NCBI GenBank assembly: GCA_031273445.1
Contig: JAISRV010000039.1
Coordinates: 1 to 7,366 of the forward strand
DNA length: 7,366 nucleotides
Source of the DNA: Candidatus Adiutrix sp.
Lineage (GTDB): Bacteria; Desulfobacterota; Desulfarculia; Adiutricales; Adiutricaceae
Reading direction: 5' to 3'
Both the position numbers and the translations under genes were made by a program. Below the pieces are notes generated by a model. That model was not told where the DNA came from. It did not search any database and was given only the letters and a program-made list of their open reading frames with translations. This document shows positions 1 through 5,507 of this stretch, in pieces. The stretch's first letter is position 1, and each line of letters starts with the position of its first letter.

Positions 1-113
1 TTGATCTCTGAAAAATTATCTTGATATTTCAATATATTACTATTTTCATGCGATTGCCCTGTATGCTGCCGGCAATTCTAAATGTAAATGATCGGTTTGA
101 CCGGCTGGATCGC

Positions 114-145
114 CGCCAGGCAAAAAATGTGATTTTTGCCTGGCG
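114..145. repeat. Perfect hairpin, 13-bp stem
   Basis: The arms CGCCAGGCAAAAA and TTTTTGCCTGGCG pair perfectly around a 6-nt loop. The A/T run sits next to the loop instead of after the stem, so this is not a textbook intrinsic terminator. A T-rich stretch (ATTTTT) does follow 6 nt downstream at 151-156, so termination of an unseen upstream gene is possible. It could equally be a protein-binding palindrome or a REP-like element. The rest of 1-176 is AT-rich and shows no gene. Confidence 0.55.
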
Positions 146-176
146 AGGGGATTTTTAGGCGCCTCACTCAGTGAAC

Positions 177-241
177 CGCTGGCTGTCAGCCCCTGAAATG
201 GCGGCGCGTAACGAACGGAACAAACGAGCGATGAGACAAAA
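177..241 (+). repeat. 65-bp dispersed repeat, copy A
   Basis: This stretch matches the reverse complement of 5261-5325 at 62 of 65 positions; the differences are at 183, 205 and 225. It ends in GATGAGACAAA (230-240). That 11-mer is repeated perfectly at 248-258, immediately before the -35 box of the ybiI promoter. One frame through the repeat stays open (159-241 and on to a stop at 242-244) and would encode a short peptide tail, so it could be a gene-end or mobile-element remnant. A shared regulatory element is the other explanation. Confidence 0.85.
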
Positions 242-264
242 ATAAGAGATGAGACAAAGTTGTT

Positions 265-293
265 TTGACTTTCTTCGGGCGCGATATTACAAT
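265..293 (+). promoter_or_regulatory. Sigma-70 promoter of ybiI unit
   Basis: TTGACT (265-270) is followed after exactly 17 nt by TACAAT (288-293), 5/6 and 5/6 matches to the sigma-70 consensus. Transcription should start near position 300, giving a leader of about 34 nt before the ybiI ATG. The leader carries the ribosome binding site AAGGAG (321-326). Two copies of GATGAGACAAA (230-240, 248-258) lie directly upstream and are candidate operator sites. Confidence 0.75.
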
Positions 294-333
294 TCGCCCT
301 AAGTAATATTGCCTGGATTTAAGGAGACGAACA

Positions 334-603
334 ATGGCTGTTGGATGGGCCGGCGACGGCGCCGTGTCGGATCAGATCAATGATTCCATTTCCGACGCCG
401 TGGCCAGGGCCAGGCGTGAATTGCCCCGCGGCGAAAGTCTGAAATTTTGTGAAGACTGCGGAGAGGAAATTCCCGCGGCCAGGCGTGCGGCTCTGCCCGG
501 AGTCAGGTTATGCCTGGAATGCCAGGCCGCCGCTGAGAAAAACCGGAGCGCCGATTATTCCCTGTATAACCGCCGCGGCAGCAAAGACAGCCAACTGCGC
601 TGA
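334..603 (+). CDS. ybiI: YbiI-family DksA/TraR C4 zinc-finger protein
   Basis: This 89-residue protein closely matches the small E. coli protein YbiI as I recall it, in length, in the opening MAxGWAxDxAVxxQIN pattern, in the PRGES segment and in the ending NRRGSKDSQLR. The helical N-terminal part (about residues 10-30) is followed by a C4 zinc finger with Cys39, Cys42, Cys60 and Cys63. It has the DksA-type finger but lacks the long coiled coil that DksA inserts into the RNA polymerase secondary channel. Its role is therefore probably regulatory, and its target is not established. The start is well supported by AAGGAG 7 nt upstream and by a promoter at 265-293. The next gene follows in the same direction after about 50 nt with no terminator visible, so the two are probably co-transcribed. 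Confidence 0.93.
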   Translation: MAVGWAGDGAVSDQINDSISDAVARARRELPRGESLKFCEDCGEEIPAARRAALPGVRLCLECQAAAEKNRSADYSLYNRRGSKDSQLR

Positions 604-656
604 CCGTACAGGACGTTAATTGAGGCGCGAGGCCGGGCGGCAAAGGGGTGAAGCGG

Positions 657-1892
657 ATGTTGAAAGCCGAATTGTTGGAGCTTATCGCCAATGGCGAAAA
701 TTCTGGAGTGGAGTTCAAACGCGACGACCTGCGCCCCGAGCAATTAGCTCGGGAAATAGTGGCCCTGGCCAATTTTCAAGGCGGCCGCGTGCTTATCGGC
801 GTGGAGGATGACGGAACTATCAGCGGCATTCAGCGCGGCGGCTTGGAAACATGGGTTATGGATACCGTCTTTGGGCGTTATATCCACCCCGCCATCATCC
901 CTTTCTACGAAGAGGTCATGGTCGAGGGTCAGAAAAAGGTGGCGATTATATTCGTTAAAGACTGTAACGCCAAGCCATACGTGGTGCGCTGCCACGACAG
1001 GGAAGAAACGTATATCCGCGTCGGCAGCGTCTCCCGCCCTGTGACCCGGGAACAGTTGATTCAACTTTCCGAAAGCGGGGGCTTAATTCACGTTGAATTA
1101 ATGCCGGTATACGGAACCGGGTTTAAAAGTCTGGATCAGGCCAGGCTTGAAGATTATCTTATAAATATAGTCGGCGACGCGGCAGGCCCGGTCGATAACG
1201 ACGATTGGGAAAGACGCCTCAAAGGGTTGGGATTTATGACTGTGGGCAATGCCGGGCAGCCCGTTTGCACGGTGGCCGGAACCGTGCTTTTCGCCCATAG
1301 CCCCAGGCGTCATTTCCGCCGAGCCGGCCTGCGCTGGATGTCCTTTGCCGGCCAGGACATGGATTATCAGGCCCAGGACGATGTTTATCTTGACGCCCCG
1401 CTGGTCGGGTTGTTCGAAGGCGCCGCAGGCCAGGGACGCGGGTTGACGCAAATGGGCTTGATTGAAAGAATCATAGATAGAATGCGCCCTTTCATATCAA
1501 TCGAAGCGGATAAACCGGACGAAAATTTCAGACGGGAACGGCAATGGCATTATCCGCATGAAGCTGTGCGGGAAGCCGTATTGAACGCCTTCGCCCACCG
1601 GGACTGGACGCGGTCTAATGAAGTGGAGATTGTGAATTACAACGACAGGTTGGAGATTAAAAGCCCGGGCGCGCTGCAGAATGCCATGAGCATAGAAAAA
1701 ATGCTGGCCGGTCAGCGTTCCGTCAGAAACCCGATTATTCTTGAAACTCTGCGGGACTACTCTTATATCGATATGAGAGGCATGGGCGTCCGGAAAAAGA
1801 TAGTCCCCCTCATCCGCGCTTCCGCTGGTCGGGACCCATTGTTTGAAGCCACGGAAGACTATGTGAAAACGACTCTCCCCAGGAAAAATTAG
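657..1892 (+). CDS. AlbA_2 (Schlafen-like) domain and GHKL-type ATP-binding protein
   Basis: About 411 residues, of the family often annotated as 'ATP-binding protein' or 'RecG-related transcriptional regulator'. The N-terminal part is an AlbA_2/Schlafen-type putative nucleic-acid-binding domain: ENSGVEFKRDD near residues 15-24, then EIVALANFQGGRVLIGVEDDG near 33-53, and ETYIRVGSVSRPVTREQL near 117-134. The C-terminal part is a HATPase_c_4-like domain with an N-box-like EAVREAVLNAFAHRDW (about 302-317), then VEIVNYNDRLEIKSPGAL and a glycine-containing YIDMRGMGVRK segment. The protein stops shortly after this domain, without the winged helix that many relatives carry. I chose the ATG at 657 because AGGGG lies 8 nt upstream and the family usually begins like this; a GTG at 648 would add three residues. 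It is likely in one transcript with ybiI. The physiological role of the family is not settled. Confidence 0.88.
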   Translation: MLKAELLELIANGENSGVEFKRDDLRPEQLAREIVALANFQGGRVLIGVEDDGTISGIQRGGLETWVMDTVFGRYIHPAIIPFYEEVMVEGQKKVAIIFVKDCNAKPYVVRCHDREETYIRVGSVSRPVTREQLIQLSESGGLIHVELMPVYGTGFKSLDQARLEDYLINIVGDAAGPVDNDDWERRLKGLGFMTVGNAGQPVCTVAGTVLFAHSPRRHFRRAGLRWMSFAGQDMDYQAQDDVYLDAPLVGLFEGAAGQGRGLTQMGLIERIIDRMRPFISIEADKPDENFRRERQWHYPHEAVREAVLNAFAHRDWTRSNEVEIVNYNDRLEIKSPGALQNAMSIEKMLAGQRSVRNPIILETLRDYSYIDMRGMGVRKKIVPLIRASAGRDPLFEATEDYVKTTLPRKN

Positions 1893-1950
1893 GGGCGGCT
1901 TTTGCCCTCGGAGCTTATGAAGCCTTTAGGGCGAATCAATCGACGATCCC

Positions 1951-2203
1951 TCAGATCCGGTTCTTCGCCCTCTTTCTGCAGCGGGACTCCGGCATCCCCT
2001 GGCCCCCCTGGTCGAGTTTTTCGAGCAGCGACAGGCTTTCGTCCGACGGATAGACCTCGCGCTGCGGCGTTCCTCAGCGCAAGATTTAGAAGCGGCCTAC
2101 ACGACGCGACGTCGTAATTTGAAGTAAAGAACAGTTTGTTCCTTATAAGCTCATGCGACTTCAGTTGGCCTCTCATCTCGGCGTTGATCGCGTCAAAATT
2201 CAT
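1951..2203 (-). pseudogene. Possible decayed coding remnant
   Basis: This is a tentative call. On the minus strand an ATG at 2201-2203 begins a plausible protein start (MNFDAINAEMRGQLKSHELI). Another minus-strand frame between 2073 and 1951 reads TPQREVYPSDESLSLLEKLD and then a basic tail ending at a TGA (1951-1953), with codons rich in G/C at third positions. The second frame has in-frame stops just upstream (2074-2076 and a TAA before it). The two pieces are therefore not one intact gene, and joining them needs a frameshift and loss of stops. I do not recognise the protein. The intact 118-codon minus frame (1889-2245) turns Arg/Pro/Gly-rich and looks like noise past its first third. Confidence 0.22.
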
Positions 2204-2224
2204 CTCCGTCCCACCCCGATCTCC

Positions 2225-2258
2225 GCATTCATGTATAAATTGCATTCATGTATAAATT
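2225..2258. repeat. Perfect 17-bp tandem repeat, two units
   Basis: GCATTCATGTATAAATT occurs twice with no spacer (2225-2241, 2242-2258) and is followed by ATAAG. The surroundings are AT-rich compared with the rest of the window. On the minus strand the overlapping sequence gives TATAAT (2256-2261), but I see no matching -35 element at proper spacing. It may be a recent slippage duplication or a pair of operator sites. Confidence 0.85.
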
Positions 2259-2334
2259 ATAAGCGGGCATAGAGATTTTATATAGCGGGGAATGGGGGCC
2301 GCGTCTTCTTATGTTCTCAAGCCGGGGGCCGGCT

Positions 2335-2541
2335 TTATTCGGCGCCGGAGCATTTATAGGGGCGTTCGTGCGGCGCGAACACGTCGTCGCGCCGCTTGCG
2401 GCAGATCAGGCTGTCGCGGTTGGCGCATCGGGGGCTGGCGGCGACCGCTTTTTCAAACCAGCAACAATCAACGGCTTGATCGCACTCGGGCGGGGTTGAG
2501 GTCTGCAGGCTTTCCTGGGAAAGCGAAATAGTGGTGGCCAT
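2335..2541 (-). CDS. Small Cys-rich hypothetical protein
   Basis: This 68-residue product has six cysteines, at residues 20, 26, 27, 39, 47 and 64, several near charged residues. There is no signal peptide or membrane segment. The best evidence that it is real is its start: the minus strand reads CTGGAGGTTCACC directly before the ATG, a strong GGAGG ribosome binding site with 7-8 nt spacing. The cysteine pattern could bind zinc or a cluster, but it does not match a motif I can name. It lies alone in a gene-poor stretch, leftward like the transglycosylase upstream of it, behind a palindrome-rich leader (2542-2740). The function is unknown. Confidence 0.55.
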   Translation of the reverse strand: MATTISLSQESLQTSTPPECDQAVDCCWFEKAVAASPRCANRDSLICRKRRDDVFAPHERPYKCSGAE

Positions 2542-2559
2542 GGTGAACCTCCAGAGCCG

Positions 2560-2577
2560 CCGGCCCTTAAGGGCCGG
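2560..2577. repeat. Perfect 18-bp palindrome (CCCTTAAGGG type)
   Basis: CCGGCCCTTAAGGGCCGG is self-complementary over its whole length with no loop. It shares the 12-mer GGCCCTTAAGGG with a second palindrome at 2594-2613, at a 35-bp period. On the minus strand it lies about 18 nt upstream of the start of the small Cys-rich gene and just outside its ribosome binding site. That position suits an operator for a dimeric regulator or an RNA structure that controls translation. Confidence 0.75.
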
Positions 2578-2593
2578 GCGGATCAGCGGCCGA

Positions 2594-2613
2594 GGCGGCC
2601 CTTAAGGGACGCC
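2594..2613. repeat. 20-bp palindrome, one mismatch, second CCCTTAAGGG copy
   Basis: GGCGGCCCTTAAGGGACGCC is palindromic except for the G2598/A2609 pair. It repeats the core of the palindrome at 2560-2577. Two copies in tandem upstream of one small gene suggest paired binding sites, or REP-like extragenic palindromes. Confidence 0.7.
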
Positions 2614-2808
2614 GGTTGCGGCCGGGCCGTCATCGTTGCGCTTCAACTGCGCGTGAAGCCCGCGTCGAGCCTTCAAAGCTCTGCCTCCCGGCCGAGACGG
2701 CCGTTTGGGCCGGGAAGGATGGGCGGCGGCCCATATTCATTGCTCCTGCGGCGAAAATTTTTAACGGCTAACGGCTCCGGCCGCTTCGCTCGCCATAAAA
2801 TATAGCAA
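2614..2808. other. Gene-poor, hairpin-rich intergenic stretch
   Basis: There is no convincing gene here. Stem-forming segments are CTTCA/TGAAG (2641-2645 with 2654-2658), TCCCGGCC with GGCCGGGA (2686-2693 with 2708-2715) and GGGC/GCCC-type pairing within 2721-2732. Just past the stop codon of the transglycosylase, the minus strand reads GCCGTTAGCCGTTAAAAATT (2754-2773). This might be a weak terminator, but the stem is short. A minus-strand frame of about 34-36 codons starting near 2740 has an AGGAG upstream, but nothing else supports it. Confidence 0.4.
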
Positions 2809-3825
2809 TTATCTTGCCAAATTCTTCACGTCTTGGCTCGGCAGCCGCAAAGTGAAACTGCCGGACATCGGGCTTTGCAGGATGTGAGGGTTAAGTAGCC
2901 GCAATTCTTTATAATCGCAGCCATACTGCCGGGCGATGGCGGCCCAGGCGGCGGCTTTTTTAAGGTTGATCCGCTTTTCAGAAAATTTCGCCGGGCGATA
3001 ACGGCCGGCCGGAATTTCGGCGGCCAGACCATATTGCGGCGCGTTTTCCATAATCACCTTGATGGCGGCGATGCGGTAAACATAGCGTTCCGTTTCCCGC
3101 GGCAGGTCAAGCTGATAATAATCCCTTACGCCCTGCGCGGCTATGGCCCTGGAGAGCCGATTTTCGCCGCTGTTGTAAGCGGCCATGGTCAGAGCCCAGT
3201 TGCCGAATTTCCCATATAAAAACTTAAAATAAGCTTCGGCCGCGCTCATGAGCGTTTCGGGCAGGCGACGCTGATCGATTTTATTGTTCACCGTCAGGCC
3301 GAAACGGACGGCCGTGGCCGGCATGAACTGCCACAAGCCCAAGGCGCCGGCCGGGGAAATAACCTCAGGCCTGAGGTCGCTTTCCGCGACGGCCAGATAT
3401 TTGAGGTCGTCAGGCAACCCGGCCGCTTTCAGCTTCGCCTCGATAAAGGGGAAATAAACCGCCGCGCGGCGCTGCCAAAGGGCCACTTGGGCCGGCTGAT
3501 TGACGGCCCGCAGAAATTCTAATTCCAGGCGTTCATAGACTGAACGCTTTTTGAGATCCAGAGCCTCTCCGCACAAAGTCGCCTTTTCAGGCAGACGAAA
3601 ATCCGGCCGCAAGGCCGGCCGCGGCGCTTCGGCCGCCGGACCCGCCGTCCAGGCTTCAATCAGGGCGCGGGGGCCGCCCTCCGGCCCGGAGAACCCCAGG
3701 CTCAGGGCCAGAATCAGCAATTTTGCATATTCGACCAGGGCGGCCATAAACGGTCTGTCTTTGCGGCAATCTTCGCGCCGCGAGATTTGAAGCGAATCTT
3801 TAATATAGACCCGGCTATTAAACAT
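2809..3825 (-). CDS. SLT-type lytic transglycosylase with LysM-like tail (MltD-like)
   Basis: This periplasmic peptidoglycan-cleaving enzyme of family-1 lytic transglycosylases cuts the MurNAc-GlcNAc bond and leaves 1,6-anhydro ends. About 338 residues. A hydrophobic stretch (LLILALSLGF, near residues 36-45) acts as signal peptide or anchor. The SLT domain has the catalytic Glu in VAESDLRPEVISPAGA (about residue 148), then GLWQFMPATA (163-172), AAYNSGENR (215-223) and ETERYVYRIAAIKVI (244-258). These are the standard order and motifs of the family. Residues about 283-330 (INLKKAAAWAAIARQYGCDY, ELRLLNP) resemble one LysM repeat, fewer than in E. coli MltD. I chose the ATG at 3823-3825 because GAGG lies 7 nt upstream. 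A TTG at 3846 lacks support; an ATG at 3745-3747 would give a cleaner signal peptide but has no visible ribosome binding site. It has its own promoter at 3915-3943. Confidence 0.9.
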   Translation of the reverse strand: MFNSRVYIKDSLQISRREDCRKDRPFMAALVEYAKLLILALSLGFSGPEGGPRALIEAWTAGPAAEAPRPALRPDFRLPEKATLCGEALDLKKRSVYERLELEFLRAVNQPAQVALWQRRAAVYFPFIEAKLKAAGLPDDLKYLAVAESDLRPEVISPAGALGLWQFMPATAVRFGLTVNNKIDQRRLPETLMSAAEAYFKFLYGKFGNWALTMAAYNSGENRLSRAIAAQGVRDYYQLDLPRETERYVYRIAAIKVIMENAPQYGLAAEIPAGRYRPAKFSEKRINLKKAAAWAAIARQYGCDYKELRLLNPHILQSPMSGSFTLRLPSQDVKNLAR

Positions 3826-3851
3826 CGCCACGCCTCGGCGGCGCAAGTATT

Positions 3852-3877
3852 GTGATTTCGGGCTTTGGCGAAATCAC
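3852..3877 (-). promoter_or_regulatory. Hairpin in transglycosylase leader
   Basis: GTGATTTCG and CGAAATCAC form a perfect 9-bp stem around an 8-nt loop. It lies in the predicted 5' untranslated leader (about 3908 to 3826 on the minus strand), between the promoter and the ribosome binding site. It may stabilise the mRNA or be a regulator's operator; no known riboswitch shape is recognisable. Confidence 0.5.
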
Positions 3878-3914
3878 CCTTGATATGTTTATCTCGGCGA
3901 GTCAATAAGTTCAG

Positions 3915-3943
3915 ATTATAGCCATCCGAACTAAAAATGGCAA
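3915..3943 (-). promoter_or_regulatory. Sigma-70 promoter of transglycosylase
   Basis: On the minus strand TTGCCA (3938-3943) is followed after exactly 17 nt by a perfect TATAAT (3915-3920). Transcription would start near 3908, giving a leader of about 80 nt. The promoter sits in the 162-bp gap after the kinase stop codon, so the transglycosylase need not depend on kinase transcription. Confidence 0.8.
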
Positions 3944-3987
3944 GGGTTTTTATTTTTACGCTTGTCGCAATATGGCGTATTTGTTGG

Positions 3988-5157
3988 TTAATTATCGCCG
4001 GGGGTCTCTTTGGCCGCGCTTGACCGCTTAAGCCGTTGCCTCAGGCCGTCTTCATAAGCCTGGCGCAGCGTTTCGCTCAGTTCCATTTCGCGGGCCAGAA
4101 GGTGTTCGGACAAAAGCAGCATGGCCGAGGCGCGGCTGCGGTTTTGCTCATATAGGGAAGGGTAGGCGGCGTTGTCCCATTTAAAATAGATCCCGGCCAG
4201 CGCGTCGGTCAGGTAGCGCCGGCAGAGATTGAGGGCCACGCCCCGCAAAACAGGCGGCAGAAGCTCAATTTCATCCGGATAAAGGCTCAGCCCGGTTTCC
4301 GCGTAGCCGGCCATGACGCCCGCGGCGATATCCGTCATGACGGCGGCCTCCGCCGGGCCGGCCCGGGCGCTCCAGGAGCGCAGCATCTCGGCCAGGTCGA
4401 TCAGCACATGCCCGAAGCCGACGGTGTCCCAATCCAAAAGGGCCGACGGGCGGCCGTCAAGGAAGAGGAAATTGTCGCGTTTGGGGTCGCCGTGTATGAT
4501 CACGTCGCGCCGCTGAAAAACGTCAATGAAGCCGGGAAAGAAGGGCAACTGCCAGGCGGAGTCGGCCGCCTCCGCGAGCAGGGTCTCCAATTCGGCCAGG
4601 CAGGGGTGGCCGCGGTAGATGCGGGCGAGGTTTTCGAAGTCGTCGGCGCGGCAGAGCCTTTGATTGGTGAACTCGCCTTCCGGCAGGTCTTCAAGCGGCA
4701 AAGGGGCCGGCCGGTTGAGAAATTGGTGGCAACGGCCCAAAAAACGCGCCGCCTCCCGGGCCGCCGCCGCGTTTTTGGCGGCCGGGGGGGCGCCCGGCAG
4801 ATAACCGGTGAGCCGCCAGACGCCGTTGGCCGGCTCATCCAGGAAGCTCAGAAGGCGGCCCTCCAGATCGGCCTGAATCAGGGGCAGCGGCGGGGGCGCG
4901 GGGTCGCGTTCCCGGGCGGCGTTCTGCACCGCCAGCCAGTTGGAGCCCAGGGCTTCGGCGCCTTGAAAAAAGTCGTTCAGGCGTTGCAGGACGAAAGACC
5001 CGGACGTGGTTTCCACTAAAAAGGTCTCATTGACGCGTCCCCCCCGGAGCGGCGAGACGGCGGCCGGCTCAAGGCCGAAACAACGGCGGGCCACCTCGCC
5101 GGCGAGGCGGGGCGGCGAATCGAAGGGCGCCTTCTCCTTATGGCGCTCGGCGGTCAT
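3988..5157 (-). CDS. APH-family phosphotransferase, N-acetylhexosamine-kinase-like
   Basis: This 389-residue cytosolic kinase has the aminoglycoside-phosphotransferase/choline-kinase fold. The N-terminal lobe shows GGRVNETFLVET (39-50) and SFVLQRLN (54-61), the segment that positions ATP. The catalytic Brenner motif is VIIHGDPKRDNF (219-230) with His222, Asp224 and Asn229, and the metal-binding motif is LLDWDTVGFG (240-249). The FVLQRLN signature, the long C-terminal helices and the LLP...RYLTDALAGIYF segment resemble N-acetylhexosamine 1-kinases (NahK-type), as I recall them, more than drug-resistance APHs. A sugar 1-kinase acting on GlcNAc/GalNAc or another hexosamine is the best guess; the substrate cannot be read from sequence. 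The start ATG has a G-rich run (GGGGG) about 8 nt upstream and a promoter at 5221-5249. A different leftward gene follows after its own promoter. Confidence 0.83.
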   Translation of the reverse strand: MTAERHKEKAPFDSPPRLAGEVARRCFGLEPAAVSPLRGGRVNETFLVETTSGSFVLQRLNDFFQGAEALGSNWLAVQNAARERDPAPPPLPLIQADLEGRLLSFLDEPANGVWRLTGYLPGAPPAAKNAAAAREAARFLGRCHQFLNRPAPLPLEDLPEGEFTNQRLCRADDFENLARIYRGHPCLAELETLLAEAADSAWQLPFFPGFIDVFQRRDVIIHGDPKRDNFLFLDGRPSALLDWDTVGFGHVLIDLAEMLRSWSARAGPAEAAVMTDIAAGVMAGYAETGLSLYPDEIELLPPVLRGVALNLCRRYLTDALAGIYFKWDNAAYPSLYEQNRSRASAMLLLSEHLLAREMELSETLRQAYEDGLRQRLKRSSAAKETPGDN

Positions 5158-5220
5158 AAATGTCGCCCCCGGGCTGAAGCCTGAGGCCTCTGAGGCCCAG
5201 GCCCTTTATTTAATGGGGCA

Positions 5221-5249
5221 TCTAAACATGATTGCCCCGGTCATGTCAA
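5221..5249 (-). promoter_or_regulatory. Probable sigma-70 promoter of kinase gene
   Basis: On the minus strand a perfect TTGACA (5244-5249) is followed after 17 nt by TTTAGA (5221-5226), a weak -10 element matching 3 of 6. This gives a leader of about 55-60 nt before the kinase ATG at 5157. The -35 box lies 11 nt inside the inner end of repeat copy B, so the repeat would occupy the usual activator-binding region. Confidence 0.5.
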
Positions 5250-5260
5250 GTCCCGGCGAA

Positions 5261-5325
5261 TTTTGTCTCATCGCTCATTTGTTCCGTTCGTTACGCCCCG
5301 CCATTTCAGGGGCTGACAACCAGCG
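5261..5325 (-). repeat. 65-bp dispersed repeat, copy B
   Basis: This is the inverted partner of 177-241, 62/65 identical. Read on the minus strand it ends in GATGAGACAAA (5262-5272) and points at the -35 box of the kinase promoter, as copy A points at the ybiI promoter. The open frame through copy B reads NRWLSAPEMAGRNERNK and stops at TGA, whereas copy A reads on for a few more codons. The outer ends share no direct target duplication that I can see. The IS left end begins about 30 bp away. Confidence 0.85.
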
Positions 5326-5354
5326 ATTGTCGCGCCTTTCCCTTTCGGGCGTCT

Positions 5355-5369
5355 TTTAATCAACTGTCG
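5355..5369 (+). repeat. Left terminal inverted repeat of IS
   Basis: TTTAATCAACTGTCG pairs with the inverted 7128-7142 with two mismatches. The two are the best matching ends flanking the transposase on both sides. The spacing to the transposase (about 140 bp left, 55 bp right) fits an IS. Confidence 0.6.
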
Positions 5370-5452
5370 CCGTCGACGCTCCAATTCTCTGAATGCGTAT
5401 TCGTCGCGAGTGGGAATGGCCACGCTTTCCACCATTAATTGGCGAATTTCGC

Positions 5453-5481
5453 TTGCGTTTCCTTTTCTGCATAGACATAAT
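5453..5481 (+). promoter_or_regulatory. Candidate transposase promoter
   Basis: TTGCGT (5453-5458) and CATAAT (5476-5481) are separated by 17 nt. The -10 element matches 5 of 6 but the -35 only 3 of 6, so it is a weak promoter, as is usual for transposases. The -10 lies in the loop of the hairpin at 5462-5498. Transcripts would begin near 5488, inside the right arm, and so would lack the left arm. Confidence 0.42.
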
Positions 5482-5498
5482 ATATCTATGCAGAAAGG
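5462..5498 (+). promoter_or_regulatory. RBS-masking hairpin before transposase
   Basis: TTTCTGCATAGA (5464-5475) pairs perfectly with TCTATGCAGAAA (5485-5496), extended by a G-U and a C-G pair, with a 9-nt loop. The right arm includes the first part of the ribosome binding site AAGGAGG (5495-5501). RNA reading in from outside the element would contain both arms and hide the site. This is a known strategy by which ISs limit transposase made from flanking promoters. Confidence 0.7.
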
Positions 5499-5507
5499 AG
5501 GCTGGTT

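Noticed and set aside
1098..1451. 117-codon minus-strand frame inside the AlbA_2/ATPase gene
   Set aside because: It overlaps a conserved coding region on the other strand and has no ribosome binding site or motif.
2630..2740. 34-36-codon minus-strand frame with AGGAG upstream
   Set aside because: It is short, Arg/Ser/Ala-rich, and overlaps strong palindromes in a structured leader. The ribosome-site-like bases alone are not enough.
4408..5019. 203-codon plus-strand frame opposite the kinase gene
   Set aside because: It lies wholly antisense to a gene with clear kinase motifs, has low-complexity Arg/Gly/Gln composition and has no domain I recognise. It is a GC-rich shadow.
177..5325. The 65-bp pair as true terminal repeats of a 5-kb transposon
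   Set aside because: No transposase or recombinase lies between the copies, the contents include ordinary cell genes, and no target duplication flanks them. The mobile cassette idea is kept only as a question in the findings.
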